A stretch of 64,000 nucleotides of DNA from UBA1952 sp965246785 (GCA_965246785.1 CBDFFM010000032.1:124001-188000), one strand, 5' to 3'; shown: positions 35,080 through 44,595, counted from the stretch's first letter. A program made the numbers and translations. Notes: a model not told the origin generated them from the sequence alone.

Positions 35080-36429
35080 TCAACGCTTCCCGAACGGCAT
35101 CCCCGGCATGCCCATGCCCGGCATTCCCGGCATGCCGCCGCGCATCTTGCCCATCATGCCCATCATCTGGCGCATCTGCTCAAACTGCTTCATGAAAGCA
35201 TTCACCTCCTGAATGCTCTTGCCGCTGCCGGAGGCGATACGCTTGCGGCGGCTGGCGTCAATCTCATCCGGATTGCCGCGCTCAAAGGGGGTCATGGAGT
35301 TTATCATTGCCTCGATACCCTTGAAGGCATCGTCGGAGATGTCCAGGTCTTTGACGGCCTTGCCTACGCCGGGTATCATGGCGAGGAGGTCTTTGATATT
35401 GCCCATCTTCTTAATCTGCCCGAGCTGCTCCTTGAAGTCTTCAAAGTCAAACTTGTTCTGGCGGATTTTCTTCTCCAGCTTCTTTGCCTGCGCCTCGTCA
35501 AACTGGCCCTGCGCACGCTCTACGAGGCTTGTGATATCGCCCATGCCCAGTATCCGCTGCGCCATGCGCTCCGGGTAAAACACGTCCAGCGTATCCAGCT
35601 TCTCGCCCATACTCACAAACTTGATGGGCTTGTCCACCGTGTACTTGATGGAGAGGGCCGCACCGCCGCGCGTATCGCCGTCGAGCTTGGTGAGCACCAC
35701 GCCGCTGAAGTCCAGGCGCTCATTAAAGGCCTTCGCGGTATTGACCGCGTCCTGCCCCGTCATAGAGTCCACTACGAAAAGGATTTCCTGCGGCTTCACC
35801 GCGGCCTTTACGTCCGCCACTTCCTGCATCATCACCTCATCCACCGCAAGGCGGCCTGCGGTGTCTATGATTACCACGCGATTGCCCTGCGTCTTCGCCT
35901 GCGCAATGGCGGCCTGGGCAATGCTTACCGCGCTCTTATTCTCACGGTCGGCGTAAACGGGCACCTTTATCTGCTCGCCGAGCACTTGGAGCTGGTCTAT
36001 GGCCGCCGGGCGGTAGATGTCTGCCGCCACGAGCAGCGGGTTGAGGCCCTTCTTGCTCTTCAGAAAGTTGGCCAGCTTGCCGCTGAAGGTCGTCTTGCCG
36101 GAGCCTTGGAGCCCCGCGATGAGGATGACCGTGGGCCGCCCGCTCAAATCCAGCTCCGCCTCCTTGCCGCCCATCAGTTCCGCCAGCTCGTCCTTCACAA
36201 TCTTGACCATGAGCTGGCCGGGGCTTACGGAGTTGATGACCTTCTCGCCCGTCGCCTTATCCTTAACCCGGTCGGTAAATTCTTTGGCGATTTTAAAGTT
36301 CACATCCGCATCCACGAGGGCGCGGCGGATTTCCTTGATGGTGCTCGCTACATTGATTTCGGAGATGCGGCCCTCGCCCTTGAGCTGCTTAAACGCGCCT
36401 TCAAGGCGCTCGGAGAGATTGTCAAACAT
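35080..36429 (-). CDS. ffh: Signal recognition particle protein Ffh
   Basis: 449 residues from ATG at 36429 (MFDNLSERLEGAFKQLKG). N domain, then the GTPase with GLQGSGKTT near residue 107, DTAGR near 190 and TKLDGD near 248. The methionine-rich M domain ends in MRGGMPGMPGMGMPGMPFGK. It targets nascent membrane and secreted proteins. The SRP RNA gene was not found in the window. Confidence 0.96.
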   Translation of the reverse strand: MFDNLSERLEGAFKQLKGEGRISEINVASTIKEIRRALVDADVNFKIAKEFTDRVKDKATGEKVINSVSPGQLMVKIVKDELAELMGGKEAELDLSGRPTVILIAGLQGSGKTTFSGKLANFLKSKKGLNPLLVAADIYRPAAIDQLQVLGEQIKVPVYADRENKSAVSIAQAAIAQAKTQGNRVVIIDTAGRLAVDEVMMQEVADVKAAVKPQEILFVVDSMTGQDAVNTAKAFNERLDFSGVVLTKLDGDTRGGAALSIKYTVDKPIKFVSMGEKLDTLDVFYPERMAQRILGMGDITSLVERAQGQFDEAQAKKLEKKIRQNKFDFEDFKEQLGQIKKMGNIKDLLAMIPGVGKAVKDLDISDDAFKGIEAMINSMTPFERGNPDEIDASRRKRIASGSGKSIQEVNAFMKQFEQMRQMMGMMGKMRGGMPGMPGMGMPGMPFGKR

Positions 36430-36450
36430 GGGGGTTTCTGATTGTGGGCG

Positions 36451-36458
36451 CAAAAATA
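36451..36458 (-). promoter_or_regulatory. Promoter -7 box of ffh
   Basis: TATTTTTG on the minus strand, exact consensus, 21 bp before the ffh ATG. Confidence 0.5.
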
Positions 36459-36607
36459 GCCCTGCGGGAGTTGATACGTTGATATGCTCACCCGTCAACC
36501 TCACACCGCAGCCATATACAAGGGCACGATACGCGCCATACTTTACACCCCTGCAAACAATTCATAACAGCGCACTCGCATGTCCCGCGTCTTTCAACCC
36601 TCCTATT

Positions 36608-37018
36608 ATGAACGACCCCGCTCCCGTGATATTGATTGAGGATGACCCGGATGATATGATGTCTATCTCGGCAGCTTATCAGGAGACCGGCTGCCCCCAT
36701 CCGCTCCAATGCTTTGACCGGCCCGATGCGGCGCTGGCCTACCTGCATACCACCACAGACGTGCCTTTTATGATAATAGCCGATGTGAACATGCCCGGTA
36801 TGGACGGCCTTGCCATGCGCTCCCTCATGCGCGGCACGAAGCTCCACACCATGGCCGCCGTGCCCTTTTACTTCCTCGCCGCCTCCGCGGAAACGCGGCA
36901 GCTGCACAGAGGGTTTGAGCTGCTCATTCAGGGTTTCTTTATAAAGCCCGTTTCCTTCAGCGACCTTGTGGAGATTATTGCCTTCATGGTGAAATATGCC
37001 ACGGTGGCAAGCGAATAG
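36608..37018 (+). CDS. Single-domain response regulator
   Basis: 136 residues from ATG at 36608. A receiver domain of the CheY fold with no output domain: acidic pocket EDDPDD at residues 11-16, phosphoacceptor in MIIADVNMPGMDG near residue 58 and the lysine in FFIKPVSF near 112. Bacteroidota have many such proteins, related to Rcp1. No histidine kinase is adjacent. Confidence 0.88.
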   Translation: MNDPAPVILIEDDPDDMMSISAAYQETGCPHPLQCFDRPDAALAYLHTTTDVPFMIIADVNMPGMDGLAMRSLMRGTKLHTMAAVPFYFLAASAETRQLHRGFELLIQGFFIKPVSFSDLVEIIAFMVKYATVASE

Positions 37019-37094
37019 GGATTCGGTAATGTCTCAGTTTGAAAGTTCACAGCGACTTGTCCCAGTCTCGCTTAGACACATAAAAAGGCACTGT

Positions 37095-37119
37095 TGCGCT
37101 TAGACCCCGTCTAAGCGCA
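37095..37119. repeat. 25-bp near-perfect palindrome
   Basis: TGCGCTTAGAC / GTCTAAGCGCA around CCC. A related inverted copy, GGCTAAGACGGGGTCTAAGT, lies at 37167-37186. Either could be a terminator of the regulator gene or an operator. Confidence 0.6.
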
Positions 37120-37231
37120 CGCCGGGCAGACTATCCCTGATTGACCTGTACCATCTGCACGTAAGGGCTAAGACGGGGTCTAAGTGTAACCTGAAACCCG
37201 GATGCATCTACCCGTAAACCTTTTTTATGGT

Positions 37232-37420
37232 GGGATAAAAATTTTTAGTGATGGGATAAAGTTTTTTTGTAGTCGGGAATGGTTTCTTACTGACGGGGAA
37301 CTGATTTCTGGTGGACGGGAAAAGATTTACCAAATATGTTTCTTCTACCTACAACAAAAAATCTTTACCCGTCCACCAGATTTCCTTTCCCCATTACAAA
37401 AAATCTTTTTCCGTCCACCC
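37232..37420. repeat. 21-bp-period array with inverted halves
   Basis: GGGA words occur at 37232, 37253, 37275, 37296 and 37317 (intervals 21, 22, 21, 21), each followed by an A/T-rich run. The right half holds complementary CCC or CC words near 37368, 37390 and 37411. Arms 37307-37328 and 37359-37380 match at 21 of 22 positions and can form a hairpin with a 30-nt loop. No gene is visible in 37019-37589. Confidence 0.75.
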
Positions 37421-37589
37421 TAAATCTGTTACTCACTACTTCTTTGCATCTCGCGGGTTCCCGGTAACCAAACCACAAACAGTTCCGTAATGGCTCCTGC
37501 CTTCGTCGCACGATACCGTAGCCTCTGGCTACTTCCCGAAGTCCTCCAAAGGGCATTACCTACCTTAGCGCCGCTTAAAGACAGGCATT

Positions 37590-39638
37590 ATGGCAAAAGA
37601 AAAAAGCAAGCGCTTCACCGGCAAGCGCGCCCCGGAGACGATGAAGGGAAAGCTCAGCGTAGTACGCAGCGGTACGGGCTTCGTGAAGGTGGAAGGCCGC
37701 GAGAAAGACATCCTCATCCACGCCGAAAATCTGAGCACCGCCCTTGACGGCGATGAGGTGCGCGTGCGCATCATCAAAGAAGGCAAGAGCCGCACCGAAG
37801 GCGCAGTGGAGAGCATCATTACAAGAAAGCAGACCGAGTTTTCCGGCAAGGTGGAGGTAAAGGAGCACTTCGCCTTCCTGCTGCCCGATAAGGATAATAT
37901 GCCGGTGGACATCTTCATCCCCCTCGCCATGCTGGCGGGCGCGAAGGACGGCGACCATGCCGTGGCGCGCATCACGGAATGGAGCAGCAAAAAGAAGAAC
38001 CCGATTGGCGAAATCATCTCCATCCTCACCGACGAGAGCAAGAATGAAATCGCCATGCAGGGCATCCTCATGGACGCCGGATTCCCCCTCCACTTCCCCG
38101 ACGATGTAGTGGAAGAAGCGGCTCGCTTCACGGATGTAATAGATGCCGCTGAGCTGGCCAAGCGCCGCGATGTGCGCGGCATCCTGACAATGACGATTGA
38201 CCCGGTGGACGCGCGGGATTTTGACGATGCCCTGTCGGTGCGACCATTGGAAGAAGGCTGGTGGGAAGTAGGCGTACACATCGCGGATGTGGCGCACTTC
38301 ATCCAGAAAGATTCGCCGCTTGATGCGGAGGCGTACAAGCGCGCCACCTCCGTCTATCTGCCCGACCGCGTGCTGCCCATGCTGCCGGAGCACCTGAGCA
38401 ACGGGCTTTGCTCGCTAAGGCCTGATGAGGATAAGTATGCCTTCTCCGCCATTTTTGAAATCAATGTGCAAGGCAAGGTGCGCGACTACTGGATAGGCCG
38501 CACGGTGATGCGTTCGCGCAGAAGGTTCACGTACGAAGAAGTGCAGGAAGTGATAGAAGGCGCAGACGGCGACCACCGCGGCGAGGTGATGCTGCTGAAT
38601 GAAATGGCGCAGAACCTGCGGGCGGTGCGCTTTAAGAAAGGCGCCATCAACTTCTCCTCCTCCGAAGTACGCTTCAAGCTGGATGAGACCGGCAAGCCCA
38701 TCAGCATTGTGGTGAAGGAAAGCAAGGAAGCGCATCAGCTGATTGAAGAGTTCATGCTGCTGGCAAACCGCACGGTGGCAGAGCACGTGAGCAAGATTGA
38801 AGTGAAGGGCAAGCCCGTGCCATTCCCCTACCGCGTGCACGACCAGCCGGACGAGGCGAAACTGGAAATGTTTGCCGCCTTCGCATCACGGTACGGCCAC
38901 AAGCTCAACCTTAATTCCCCCGAAAACATCTCCCGCTCCTTCAACGAAATGCTGGCGCAAGTGCAGGGCAAGCCCGAGCAGCACGTGCTGGAAAGCCTCG
39001 GCATCCGCACGATGGCAAAGGCCGTTTATACGACGGAAAATATTGGCCACTACGGCCTCGGCTTCCAGGATTATTGCCACTTCACCTCACCCATCCGCCG
39101 CTACCCCGATGTGCTCGTACACCGCGTGTTGCAGGAAGTCTTAGATGGCGATGTGAAGCCGCTGAAGAACATGGAGCAGCTTTGCCGCCATTGCAGCGAG
39201 ATGGAGCGCAGCGCCATGGAAGCCGAGCGCGCCGCGAACAAGTACAAGCAGGTAGAGTTCATGCAGGATTATGTGGGTGAAGACTTTGACGCGGTGGTGA
39301 GCGGCGTGGCGATGTTTGGCTTCTTCGCAGAAACGGTGGAGCACAAGTGCGAGGGCCTTATCAGCATGACCGAGCTATCGCAATTTGACGATTTCCAGTT
39401 TATGGAAGGCGAGTACTGCCTCGTAGGTCGCGGCACCGGCTTAAAATTCCAGATGGGCGACAGCGTGAAGGTGAAGGTGGTGTCCACAAGCCTTGAGAAG
39501 CGTCAGATAGATTTCACGCTTGCGGAATTACCGCCGGCTAAACCGCGCAGCCGGAAGAAGCCGGAGCCGGAATGGGATGCGCCTTCTTCAAAGCCCGGAA
39601 AGAAGGGCGGGCATAAAGGCAAGCATAAGAAGAGTTAA
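37590..39638 (+). CDS. rnr: Ribonuclease R
   Basis: 682 residues. A 3'-5' exoribonuclease. Cold-shock domain at the N-terminus (GTGFVKVEGREKDILIHAEN), RNB catalytic domain with TIDPVDARDFDDA near residue 197, and an S1 domain (MFGFFAETVEHKCEGLISM) near 573. A basic Lys/Gly tail follows. Its 5' region is the 21-bp array. TACCTTAG at 37559-37566 is a weak -7 match. Confidence 0.95.
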   Translation: MAKEKSKRFTGKRAPETMKGKLSVVRSGTGFVKVEGREKDILIHAENLSTALDGDEVRVRIIKEGKSRTEGAVESIITRKQTEFSGKVEVKEHFAFLLPDKDNMPVDIFIPLAMLAGAKDGDHAVARITEWSSKKKNPIGEIISILTDESKNEIAMQGILMDAGFPLHFPDDVVEEAARFTDVIDAAELAKRRDVRGILTMTIDPVDARDFDDALSVRPLEEGWWEVGVHIADVAHFIQKDSPLDAEAYKRATSVYLPDRVLPMLPEHLSNGLCSLRPDEDKYAFSAIFEINVQGKVRDYWIGRTVMRSRRRFTYEEVQEVIEGADGDHRGEVMLLNEMAQNLRAVRFKKGAINFSSSEVRFKLDETGKPISIVVKESKEAHQLIEEFMLLANRTVAEHVSKIEVKGKPVPFPYRVHDQPDEAKLEMFAAFASRYGHKLNLNSPENISRSFNEMLAQVQGKPEQHVLESLGIRTMAKAVYTTENIGHYGLGFQDYCHFTSPIRRYPDVLVHRVLQEVLDGDVKPLKNMEQLCRHCSEMERSAMEAERAANKYKQVEFMQDYVGEDFDAVVSGVAMFGFFAETVEHKCEGLISMTELSQFDDFQFMEGEYCLVGRGTGLKFQMGDSVKVKVVSTSLEKRQIDFTLAELPPAKPRSRKKPEPEWDAPSSKPGKKGGHKGKHKKS

Positions 39639-39639
39639 G

Positions 39640-39830
39640 CGGGTTGAACAAGTTGATCGGGTTGAACGGATTATCATGGAATGTCCGCGCTGCTCGCCCA
39701 ATCTTTGTCATTCCCGCAGGGAATCTTTGGTCGCAGTGTCTGTGAGATTCCCTTCGGGAAACCTGTCCTGAACTGGTTTCAGGATGACAAAGTCGCTGAG
39801 ACCAGTGAAATGAACCGGCCAGTCGCCGAA
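39640..39830. repeat. Dispersed repeats after rnr
   Basis: Begins with GTTGAACAAGTTGATCGGGTTGAACGG in pieces of about 9 bp, then GCTGCTCGCCCAATCTTTGT, CATTCCCGCAGGGAATCTTT and an inverted AGGATGACAAAGTCGCTGAG. The blocks match the element at 1432-1719. No gene. Confidence 0.6.
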
Positions 39831-39838
39831 ACGATAAA

Positions 39839-40810
39839 TTGACCTTGCACACATTCACAGAACTCGTCCAAAAGTTTGAACAGCACCTGAGCGATGCCAA
39901 AGTCTTCTGCGGCAGCCCGAACTCGCTTTATGAGCCATGCCGCTACCTCATCGGCCTTGGCGGCAAGCGCGTACGCCCGGTACTGTGCCTGATGGGCGCT
40001 GAGCTTTTCGGAGAAATCCCGAACGATGCCTGGCACGCGGCTACTGGTATTGAGCTCTTCCACAACTTCACCCTCATCCACGATGATATTATGGATAAGG
40101 CTCCGCTTCGTCGCGGTCAGCCAACCATCCATGCGCGTAACGGCCTGACGGCCGGCATCCTTTGCGGCGATGTGATGTGCATTGAGGCATACCAGCAATT
40201 TGCGCATATCAAGTCGGGATTGCAGCCGGCGCTTCAGCTTTTCAATAAAACGGCGATAGAAGTGTGCGAAGGGCAGCAGATGGATATGGATTACGAGGCA
40301 CGGAAGGATGTGCGCGTGGACGAGTACATTGACATGATTGCGCTGAAGACTTCGGTGCTGCTTGCCGCAAGCCTGAAAATCGGCGCGCTCATCGGAGGGG
40401 CTACAGAGGGCGCAGCAGATAAACTGTACAGCTTCGGCAAGGCAATGGGCATTGCTTTCCAATTGCAGGATGATTATCTGGACGCATTCGGCGATTCAGC
40501 CAGGCTGGGCAAGCAGGCCGGCGGCGATATTCTGGCGGATAAGAAGACCTATCTGCATCTTGTGGCGATGCAAAACCTTGACGAAGCTGAGCGCAGTGAA
40601 TTGGAAAGCTGGCAGGGCCGCAAAGTGTATGATAAATTAGGTGCTGTGCTGTCGCTCTTCCAGAAGGGCGGCGCTGATGTGGCTTGCCGGGATGCGGTAG
40701 TGCATTATTCCAATCTTGCCTTCGCGGCCCTGGATGATGTGGCTGTATTAAGCAAGCGCAAGCAGCCGTTGCAGGAATTGGCGGAAGCACTTTTGGAACG
40801 GCAATCCTAA
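39839..40810 (+). CDS. Polyprenyl (trans-isoprenyl) diphosphate synthase
   Basis: 323 residues if started at TTG 39839; no ATG is available near the N-terminus. First aspartate-rich motif LIHDDIMD near residue 81 and second FQLQDDYLD near 213, with GGKRVRP near 42. These bind magnesium diphosphate. Chain length cannot be fixed with confidence; farnesyl or geranylgeranyl type is likely. Located two codons from the EVE gene region. Confidence 0.9.
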   Translation: MTLHTFTELVQKFEQHLSDAKVFCGSPNSLYEPCRYLIGLGGKRVRPVLCLMGAELFGEIPNDAWHAATGIELFHNFTLIHDDIMDKAPLRRGQPTIHARNGLTAGILCGDVMCIEAYQQFAHIKSGLQPALQLFNKTAIEVCEGQQMDMDYEARKDVRVDEYIDMIALKTSVLLAASLKIGALIGGATEGAADKLYSFGKAMGIAFQLQDDYLDAFGDSARLGKQAGGDILADKKTYLHLVAMQNLDEAERSELESWQGRKVYDKLGAVLSLFQKGGADVACRDAVVHYSNLAFAALDDVAVLSKRKQPLQELAEALLERQS

Positions 40811-40848
40811 TGCACCGTAGCATTCCTATGAGAAACACTAAACTCACC

Positions 40849-41259
40849 ATGAACTATTGGCTCGTAAAATCAGAACCGATTAAGTATAGCTGGGGCGCCT
40901 TTGTAAAAGATGGCCACACGGTGTGGGACGGGGTGCGCAATTACACAGCCCGCAATAACCTCCGTGCAATGAAGGAAGGCGACCATGTCTTCTTTTATCA
41001 CAGTAATGAAGGCCTTGAGATAGTCGGCGTCGCGAAGGTGGTGAAGGAGCATTACCCTGACCCCACGGCAAAGGAAGGCGACTGGTCGGTCGTGGAAATC
41101 GCGCCGTTGAAGAAGCTGGAGCAGCCGGTAACGCTGGCGGATATAAAGATGACGCCGCAGTTGGCGGAGATGCAGCTGATAAAGCTTTCACGGCTTTCGG
41201 TGGCCTCCGTTACGAAGGCAGAGTATGACTTTATCCTGAAAATGGGCAACGGAAAATAA
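40849..41259 (+). CDS. EVE domain-containing protein
   Basis: 136 residues from ATG at 40849. The PUA-like EVE fold is marked by YWLVKSEPIKYSW, WDGVRNYTARNNLRAMKEGD, FFYHSN and GVAKVVKEHYPDPT. EVE domains bind modified bases in DNA or RNA. Solitary EVE proteins of this length are common in core genomes, so this one is not itself a sign of defence. Confidence 0.92.
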   Translation: MNYWLVKSEPIKYSWGAFVKDGHTVWDGVRNYTARNNLRAMKEGDHVFFYHSNEGLEIVGVAKVVKEHYPDPTAKEGDWSVVEIAPLKKLEQPVTLADIKMTPQLAEMQLIKLSRLSVASVTKAEYDFILKMGNGK

Positions 41260-41287
41260 GTATCTATTCCAAGATAGCCAGTGCGGC

Positions 41288-42250
41288 CTATCCTGCCAGC
41301 GCATCAGGGGATGCGCCACCGCTGCGCCACGCGTCAGGGGACGCGGGCAAACTCCTTTTTATCTGCCTGCAGCGGTATTCCTGCCGCAATTCCTCACTCG
41401 TCTTCGTACTGCCATCGTGGCTCCAGCCCGGCGGCATGAAAAGGTAACGGAGCTTATTCCACAGCGAAGTTTTGCGGCGTAAATCCCTGCCAATGGCCAC
41501 CCATTCGTGGGTTACAATCTCCACCGGATGATTCGGATTAGGCAGCGGCGTCGTCAGTCCGTACACGGGCCGCTCATTTGGCAATTCTTCCGCAAAAGTC
41601 CCAAACAGCCGGTCCCAAATGATGAGCACCATGCCCATGTTCTTGTCTAAGTAGGGTATGTTACTCGCATGATGTACACGGTGATGCGATGGCGTCACCA
41701 GCACGGCTTCTATCCAGCGCGGCAGCTTCCCGATGCTCTGCGTATGCACGAGGATGCCGTAAGTCTGCGTAAGCGCGTACATAAAGAAAATGTCCACGGG
41801 CGAAAAGCCCAGCAGCGCCAGCGGGATGAAATACAGGTAGCGGTAAAACGGCATTAACACGCTGGAGCGAAAGCCTGTGCTGAGATTGTACTCATCTGAC
41901 GAATGATGGGTTACATGCACTGCCCAAAAGACCCGCACATGATGGTCAACATAGTGCTCCAGCCAGAAGAGAATGTCTTCGCAGAAAAACAGAATCGTCC
42001 AATAGGCGACGGGACTAAGCGTATTCTTTACTGCGAATCCGGAAAAGAAAATAAGCACCCCTAGCGCCACGCCGCGCAGCAGCAGGTCAAAGCCTACGTT
42101 GAGCAGATTGAGATAGACATTTATGGCCGTCTGTTTCCAGGAGTAAAATTTCCAGCCCTCTATATGACTCAGCAATATCTCCAGCGGAATAATGATGCCG
42201 TAGATAGGTATGCTCAGCAGGCGTATAATGTGGGTATAGTAGTCGTTCAT
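41288..42250 (-). CDS. Sterol desaturase / fatty acid hydroxylase superfamily protein
   Basis: 320 residues from ATG at 42250, with four or more membrane spans and the diiron histidine clusters EHYVDHH, HHSSDEYN and HHRVHH. Likely hydroxylates or desaturates a membrane lipid. The final 20 residues (LPASPDAWRSGGASPDALAG) come from a short repeat of GCATCAGGGGATGC type that looks like gap DNA joined to the frame. Confidence 0.9.
   Translation of the reverse strand: MNDYYTHIIRLLSIPIYGIIIPLEILLSHIEGWKFYSWKQTAINVYLNLLNVGFDLLLRGVALGVLIFFSGFAVKNTLSPVAYWTILFFCEDILFWLEHYVDHHVRVFWAVHVTHHSSDEYNLSTGFRSSVLMPFYRYLYFIPLALLGFSPVDIFFMYALTQTYGILVHTQSIGKLPRWIEAVLVTPSHHRVHHASNIPYLDKNMGMVLIIWDRLFGTFAEELPNERPVYGLTTPLPNPNHPVEIVTHEWVAIGRDLRRKTSLWNKLRYLFMPPGWSHDGSTKTSEELRQEYRCRQIKRSLPASPDAWRSGGASPDALAG
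41300..41346. repeat. Tandem hairpin repeat at the 3' end of the hydroxylase gene
   Basis: GCATCAGGGGATGC and CGCGTCAGGGGACGCG are two small palindromic units 31 bp apart. They encode the SPDA repeats at the C-terminus. Confidence 0.6.
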
Positions 42251-42333
42251 CCTTGATTTTGGTATCAAGTATCATGTATCAGGCTTGACGGTGCTGGTCA
42301 AGACAGCTTGATACCCGCTACTTGATACTCCGA

Positions 42334-42897
42334 TTAAATCGTCATGATGTCCTTCTCCTTGTCCTTCAGGTGCGTGTCCGTCAGGGCGATGTACTTGTCG
42401 GTGATGCCTTGAATAACGCCTTCGGCATCCTTAGCCGCGTCTTCACTCAGCCCTTCTTTTTGCAGCTTCTTAATTTGCTCAATGGCCTCACGGCGGATAG
42501 ACCGGATGGACACCTTGGCATGCTCGCCTTCGCCGTTTACACGCTTTACCAACTCCTTTCGGCGCTCTTCGGTAAGCGGTGGCAGGAAAAGGCGGATGAA
42601 GTTGCCGTCATTCTGCGGGTTAAGTCCGATGTTGGCAGCGATAATAGCTTTTTCAATCGCACCAAGCATATTCTTCTCCCAGGGCTGCAGAGAGATGGTG
42701 CGTGCGTCTGGAATGGTGACGTTGGCTACCTGGTTCAGCGGGGTGGCATTGCCGTAATAATCCACATGGATTCCATCCACGATGGCAGGCGTTGCCTTGC
42801 CGGCGCGGATTTTCGCCAGCTCGGTCTCAAGATGCGCAATCGCCTTCTTCATCCCAGCCGTTGTATCCTGCGTAATCGTCTCCAGTGCCTCGCTCAT
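42334..42897 (-). CDS. frr: Ribosome recycling factor
   Basis: 187 residues from ATG at 42897 (MSEALETITQD). Standard length. Helical domain and the conserved LAKIRAGKATPAIVDGI, PLTEERRKELVKRV and IRREAIEQIKKLQKEG. It frees ribosomes after termination. pyrH, the usual neighbour, is absent. Confidence 0.96.
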   Translation of the reverse strand: MSEALETITQDTTAGMKKAIAHLETELAKIRAGKATPAIVDGIHVDYYGNATPLNQVANVTIPDARTISLQPWEKNMLGAIEKAIIAANIGLNPQNDGNFIRLFLPPLTEERRKELVKRVNGEGEHAKVSIRSIRREAIEQIKKLQKEGLSEDAAKDAEGVIQGITDKYIALTDTHLKDKEKDIMTI

Positions 42898-42917
42898 AAG
42901 GGTGTTTTTAAGCCTCG

Positions 42918-42925
42918 CAAATGTA
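42918..42925 (-). promoter_or_regulatory. Promoter -7 box of frr
   Basis: TACATTTG on the minus strand, exact consensus, 20 bp before the frr ATG. Confidence 0.5.
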
Positions 42926-42990
42926 TGGCTATAAGCCCATCGCCCCAACCGATTGGCCGCTCCCCGTGCCGCTTTCGTACCTTTAGGGCT

Positions 42991-43350
42991 ATGAATACCG
43001 AAGCCCTTTCCGTAGCAACTGAAGCCCCTGTGAAGCTGACGCCCGGCGCCATTGCCGAGCTAAAGCGCCTGATGAATGCACCGGATTTTGACAAGAGTGA
43101 GCAACTCCGCATCGGCGTAAAGGGCGGCGGCTGCTCCGGCCTCTCTTATTTACTTGGCTTTGATAAGCCGGAGGCAGACGATACTGTTTATGATATTGAA
43201 GGCATCCCCGTAGTTATGAAGCTTGCACACGGCATTTACCTGATGGACATGGAAGTAAATTTTGAAGACGGCTTGAACGCCCGTGGCTTCACGTTTACTA
43301 ATCCCAATGCCAGCAGCACATGCGGCTGCGGCAGCTCTTTTGCCGTTTAG
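42991..43350 (+). CDS. A-type iron-sulfur cluster carrier (IscA/ErpA-like)
   Basis: 119 residues from ATG at 42991. The three cysteines that bind the cluster are in KGGGCSGLSY and STCGCGSSF. N-terminal extension of about 15 residues. It delivers Fe-S clusters to targets such as the radical SAM enzyme RimO encoded at 49748-51064. TACCTTTA at 42978-42985 ends 5 bp before ATG, so the mRNA may be leaderless. It overlaps the convergent permease gene by 4 bp. Confidence 0.92.
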   Translation: MNTEALSVATEAPVKLTPGAIAELKRLMNAPDFDKSEQLRIGVKGGGCSGLSYLLGFDKPEADDTVYDIEGIPVVMKLAHGIYLMDMEVNFEDGLNARGFTFTNPNASSTCGCGSSFAV

Positions 43351-44477
43351 CCCGCTTCTCTTACATCCAGCACATCCCGCAGGGCATTACCCAGGATGTT
43401 GAATGCATAGACTAAAATGAGAATGGCGATGCCGGGGATGATAGCAAGCAGCGGCCGGTTTGTTACCAGAAAATTGTAGTGCTCCTTTATCATCAATCCC
43501 CACGAAGGCGTGGGCGGCTGAACGCCTATTCCGAGAAAGGACAGCCCGGCTTCAGTCAATATCGCTGCCGCGAAGTTAGAAGCGGCAATCACCATCAGCG
43601 GCCCTGCAATGTTTGGCAGGATGTGCCGGAAGATGATGCGCATGTCCGAAAGGCCAAGCGTCTTAGCCGCTTGAACGTATTCCATCTCGCGTAGCACCAT
43701 CACCTGCCCGCGTATAAGGCGGGCCGCGCCTACCCACATCGTAAGGCCTATCGCGATGAAGATTTGCCAAAAGCCCTTCCCGAGGCTAAGCGTGATGGCG
43801 AAGACAAGCAGTAATGTGGGAATAGCCCACAGCATATTAATCAGGTACATCACCAGCCCATCCACCCATCCACGGTAGTAGCCTGCCAGCGCGCCAAGCA
43901 GGATGCCGATAGACAGCGACAGCAGCACGGCCACAATGCCCACAGCTATGGACACACGCGTGCCAATGAGCAGCCGCGAGAGAATATCCCGTCCGTAGCG
44001 GTCTGTGCCAAGCGGGAAACTGCGGCGGGTAATAGCGCCATTAAACACCGCCTGCTGTTGCTTACCGAGCGGCAGCTTTTTCATCGCCGGCGGTAGAAGG
44101 GCCTTCAACGCAAACGCCATTGTATCCTGAATCCCATCGTCTATATAGTGCTGCACCACCAGCGTATCGCGGGCAAAGAAAAAATCGTTGATCGGAACGA
44201 GATTGTAGGTTGGTGGCGTTCCGGTGAAAAGCCGGGCAAGCGCTGACCGCTGCTGAGCAAGTTGCAGACGCGGCACCTTGAGAAATTGCCGCGAAAAGCC
44301 GGGCGGCCGGGAGCCAAGCTCTACCAACATGCGATTTGCATCCGGCGAATTGTCCGGTGCCAGCGGATAGGCGAAAATGGCCAGCAGGCAGGCAGCGCCG
44401 ATAATGTATAGCGATACTATAGCGGGCCGCCTGCGGCTAAGCTTTTGCCAGAGGTTAAAGGAGGAAGCGGTTTGCAA
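43347..44477 (-). CDS. Oligopeptide/dipeptide ABC transporter permease (DppC/OppC type)
   Basis: 376 residues. One N-terminal span, a periplasmic region of about 130 residues longer than in enteric DppC, then the BPD permease domain with TDRYGRDILSRLLIGTR, the EAA-like loop EYVQAAKTLGLSDMRIIFRH and a final QPPTPSWGLMI. No partner permease, ATPase or binding protein is adjacent. Confidence 0.9.
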   Translation of the reverse strand: MQTASSFNLWQKLSRRRPAIVSLYIIGAACLLAIFAYPLAPDNSPDANRMLVELGSRPPGFSRQFLKVPRLQLAQQRSALARLFTGTPPTYNLVPINDFFFARDTLVVQHYIDDGIQDTMAFALKALLPPAMKKLPLGKQQQAVFNGAITRRSFPLGTDRYGRDILSRLLIGTRVSIAVGIVAVLLSLSIGILLGALAGYYRGWVDGLVMYLINMLWAIPTLLLVFAITLSLGKGFWQIFIAIGLTMWVGAARLIRGQVMVLREMEYVQAAKTLGLSDMRIIFRHILPNIAGPLMVIAASNFAAAILTEAGLSFLGIGVQPPTPSWGLMIKEHYNFLVTNRPLLAIIPGIAILILVYAFNILGNALRDVLDVREAG

Positions 44478-44587
44478 AAGCGGCGGCTCTTTTAAAATTC
44501 AGCGCATTGCAAAGCAAAGCAAATGAAGTGGAAGGCGCGCGCGCGTGCTGGTTGACAAGTTTTACGGCCATGCTGCGCCCGGAGGGC

Positions 44588-44595
44588 TATTTTTG
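44588..44595 (+). promoter_or_regulatory. Promoter -7 box of purE
   Basis: TATTTTTG, exact consensus, 38 bp before the purE ATG. Confidence 0.5.

Noticed and set aside
40849..41259. EVE protein as a defence component
   Set aside because: Solitary EVE proteins of this form are common core genes, and the neighbours are housekeeping genes.
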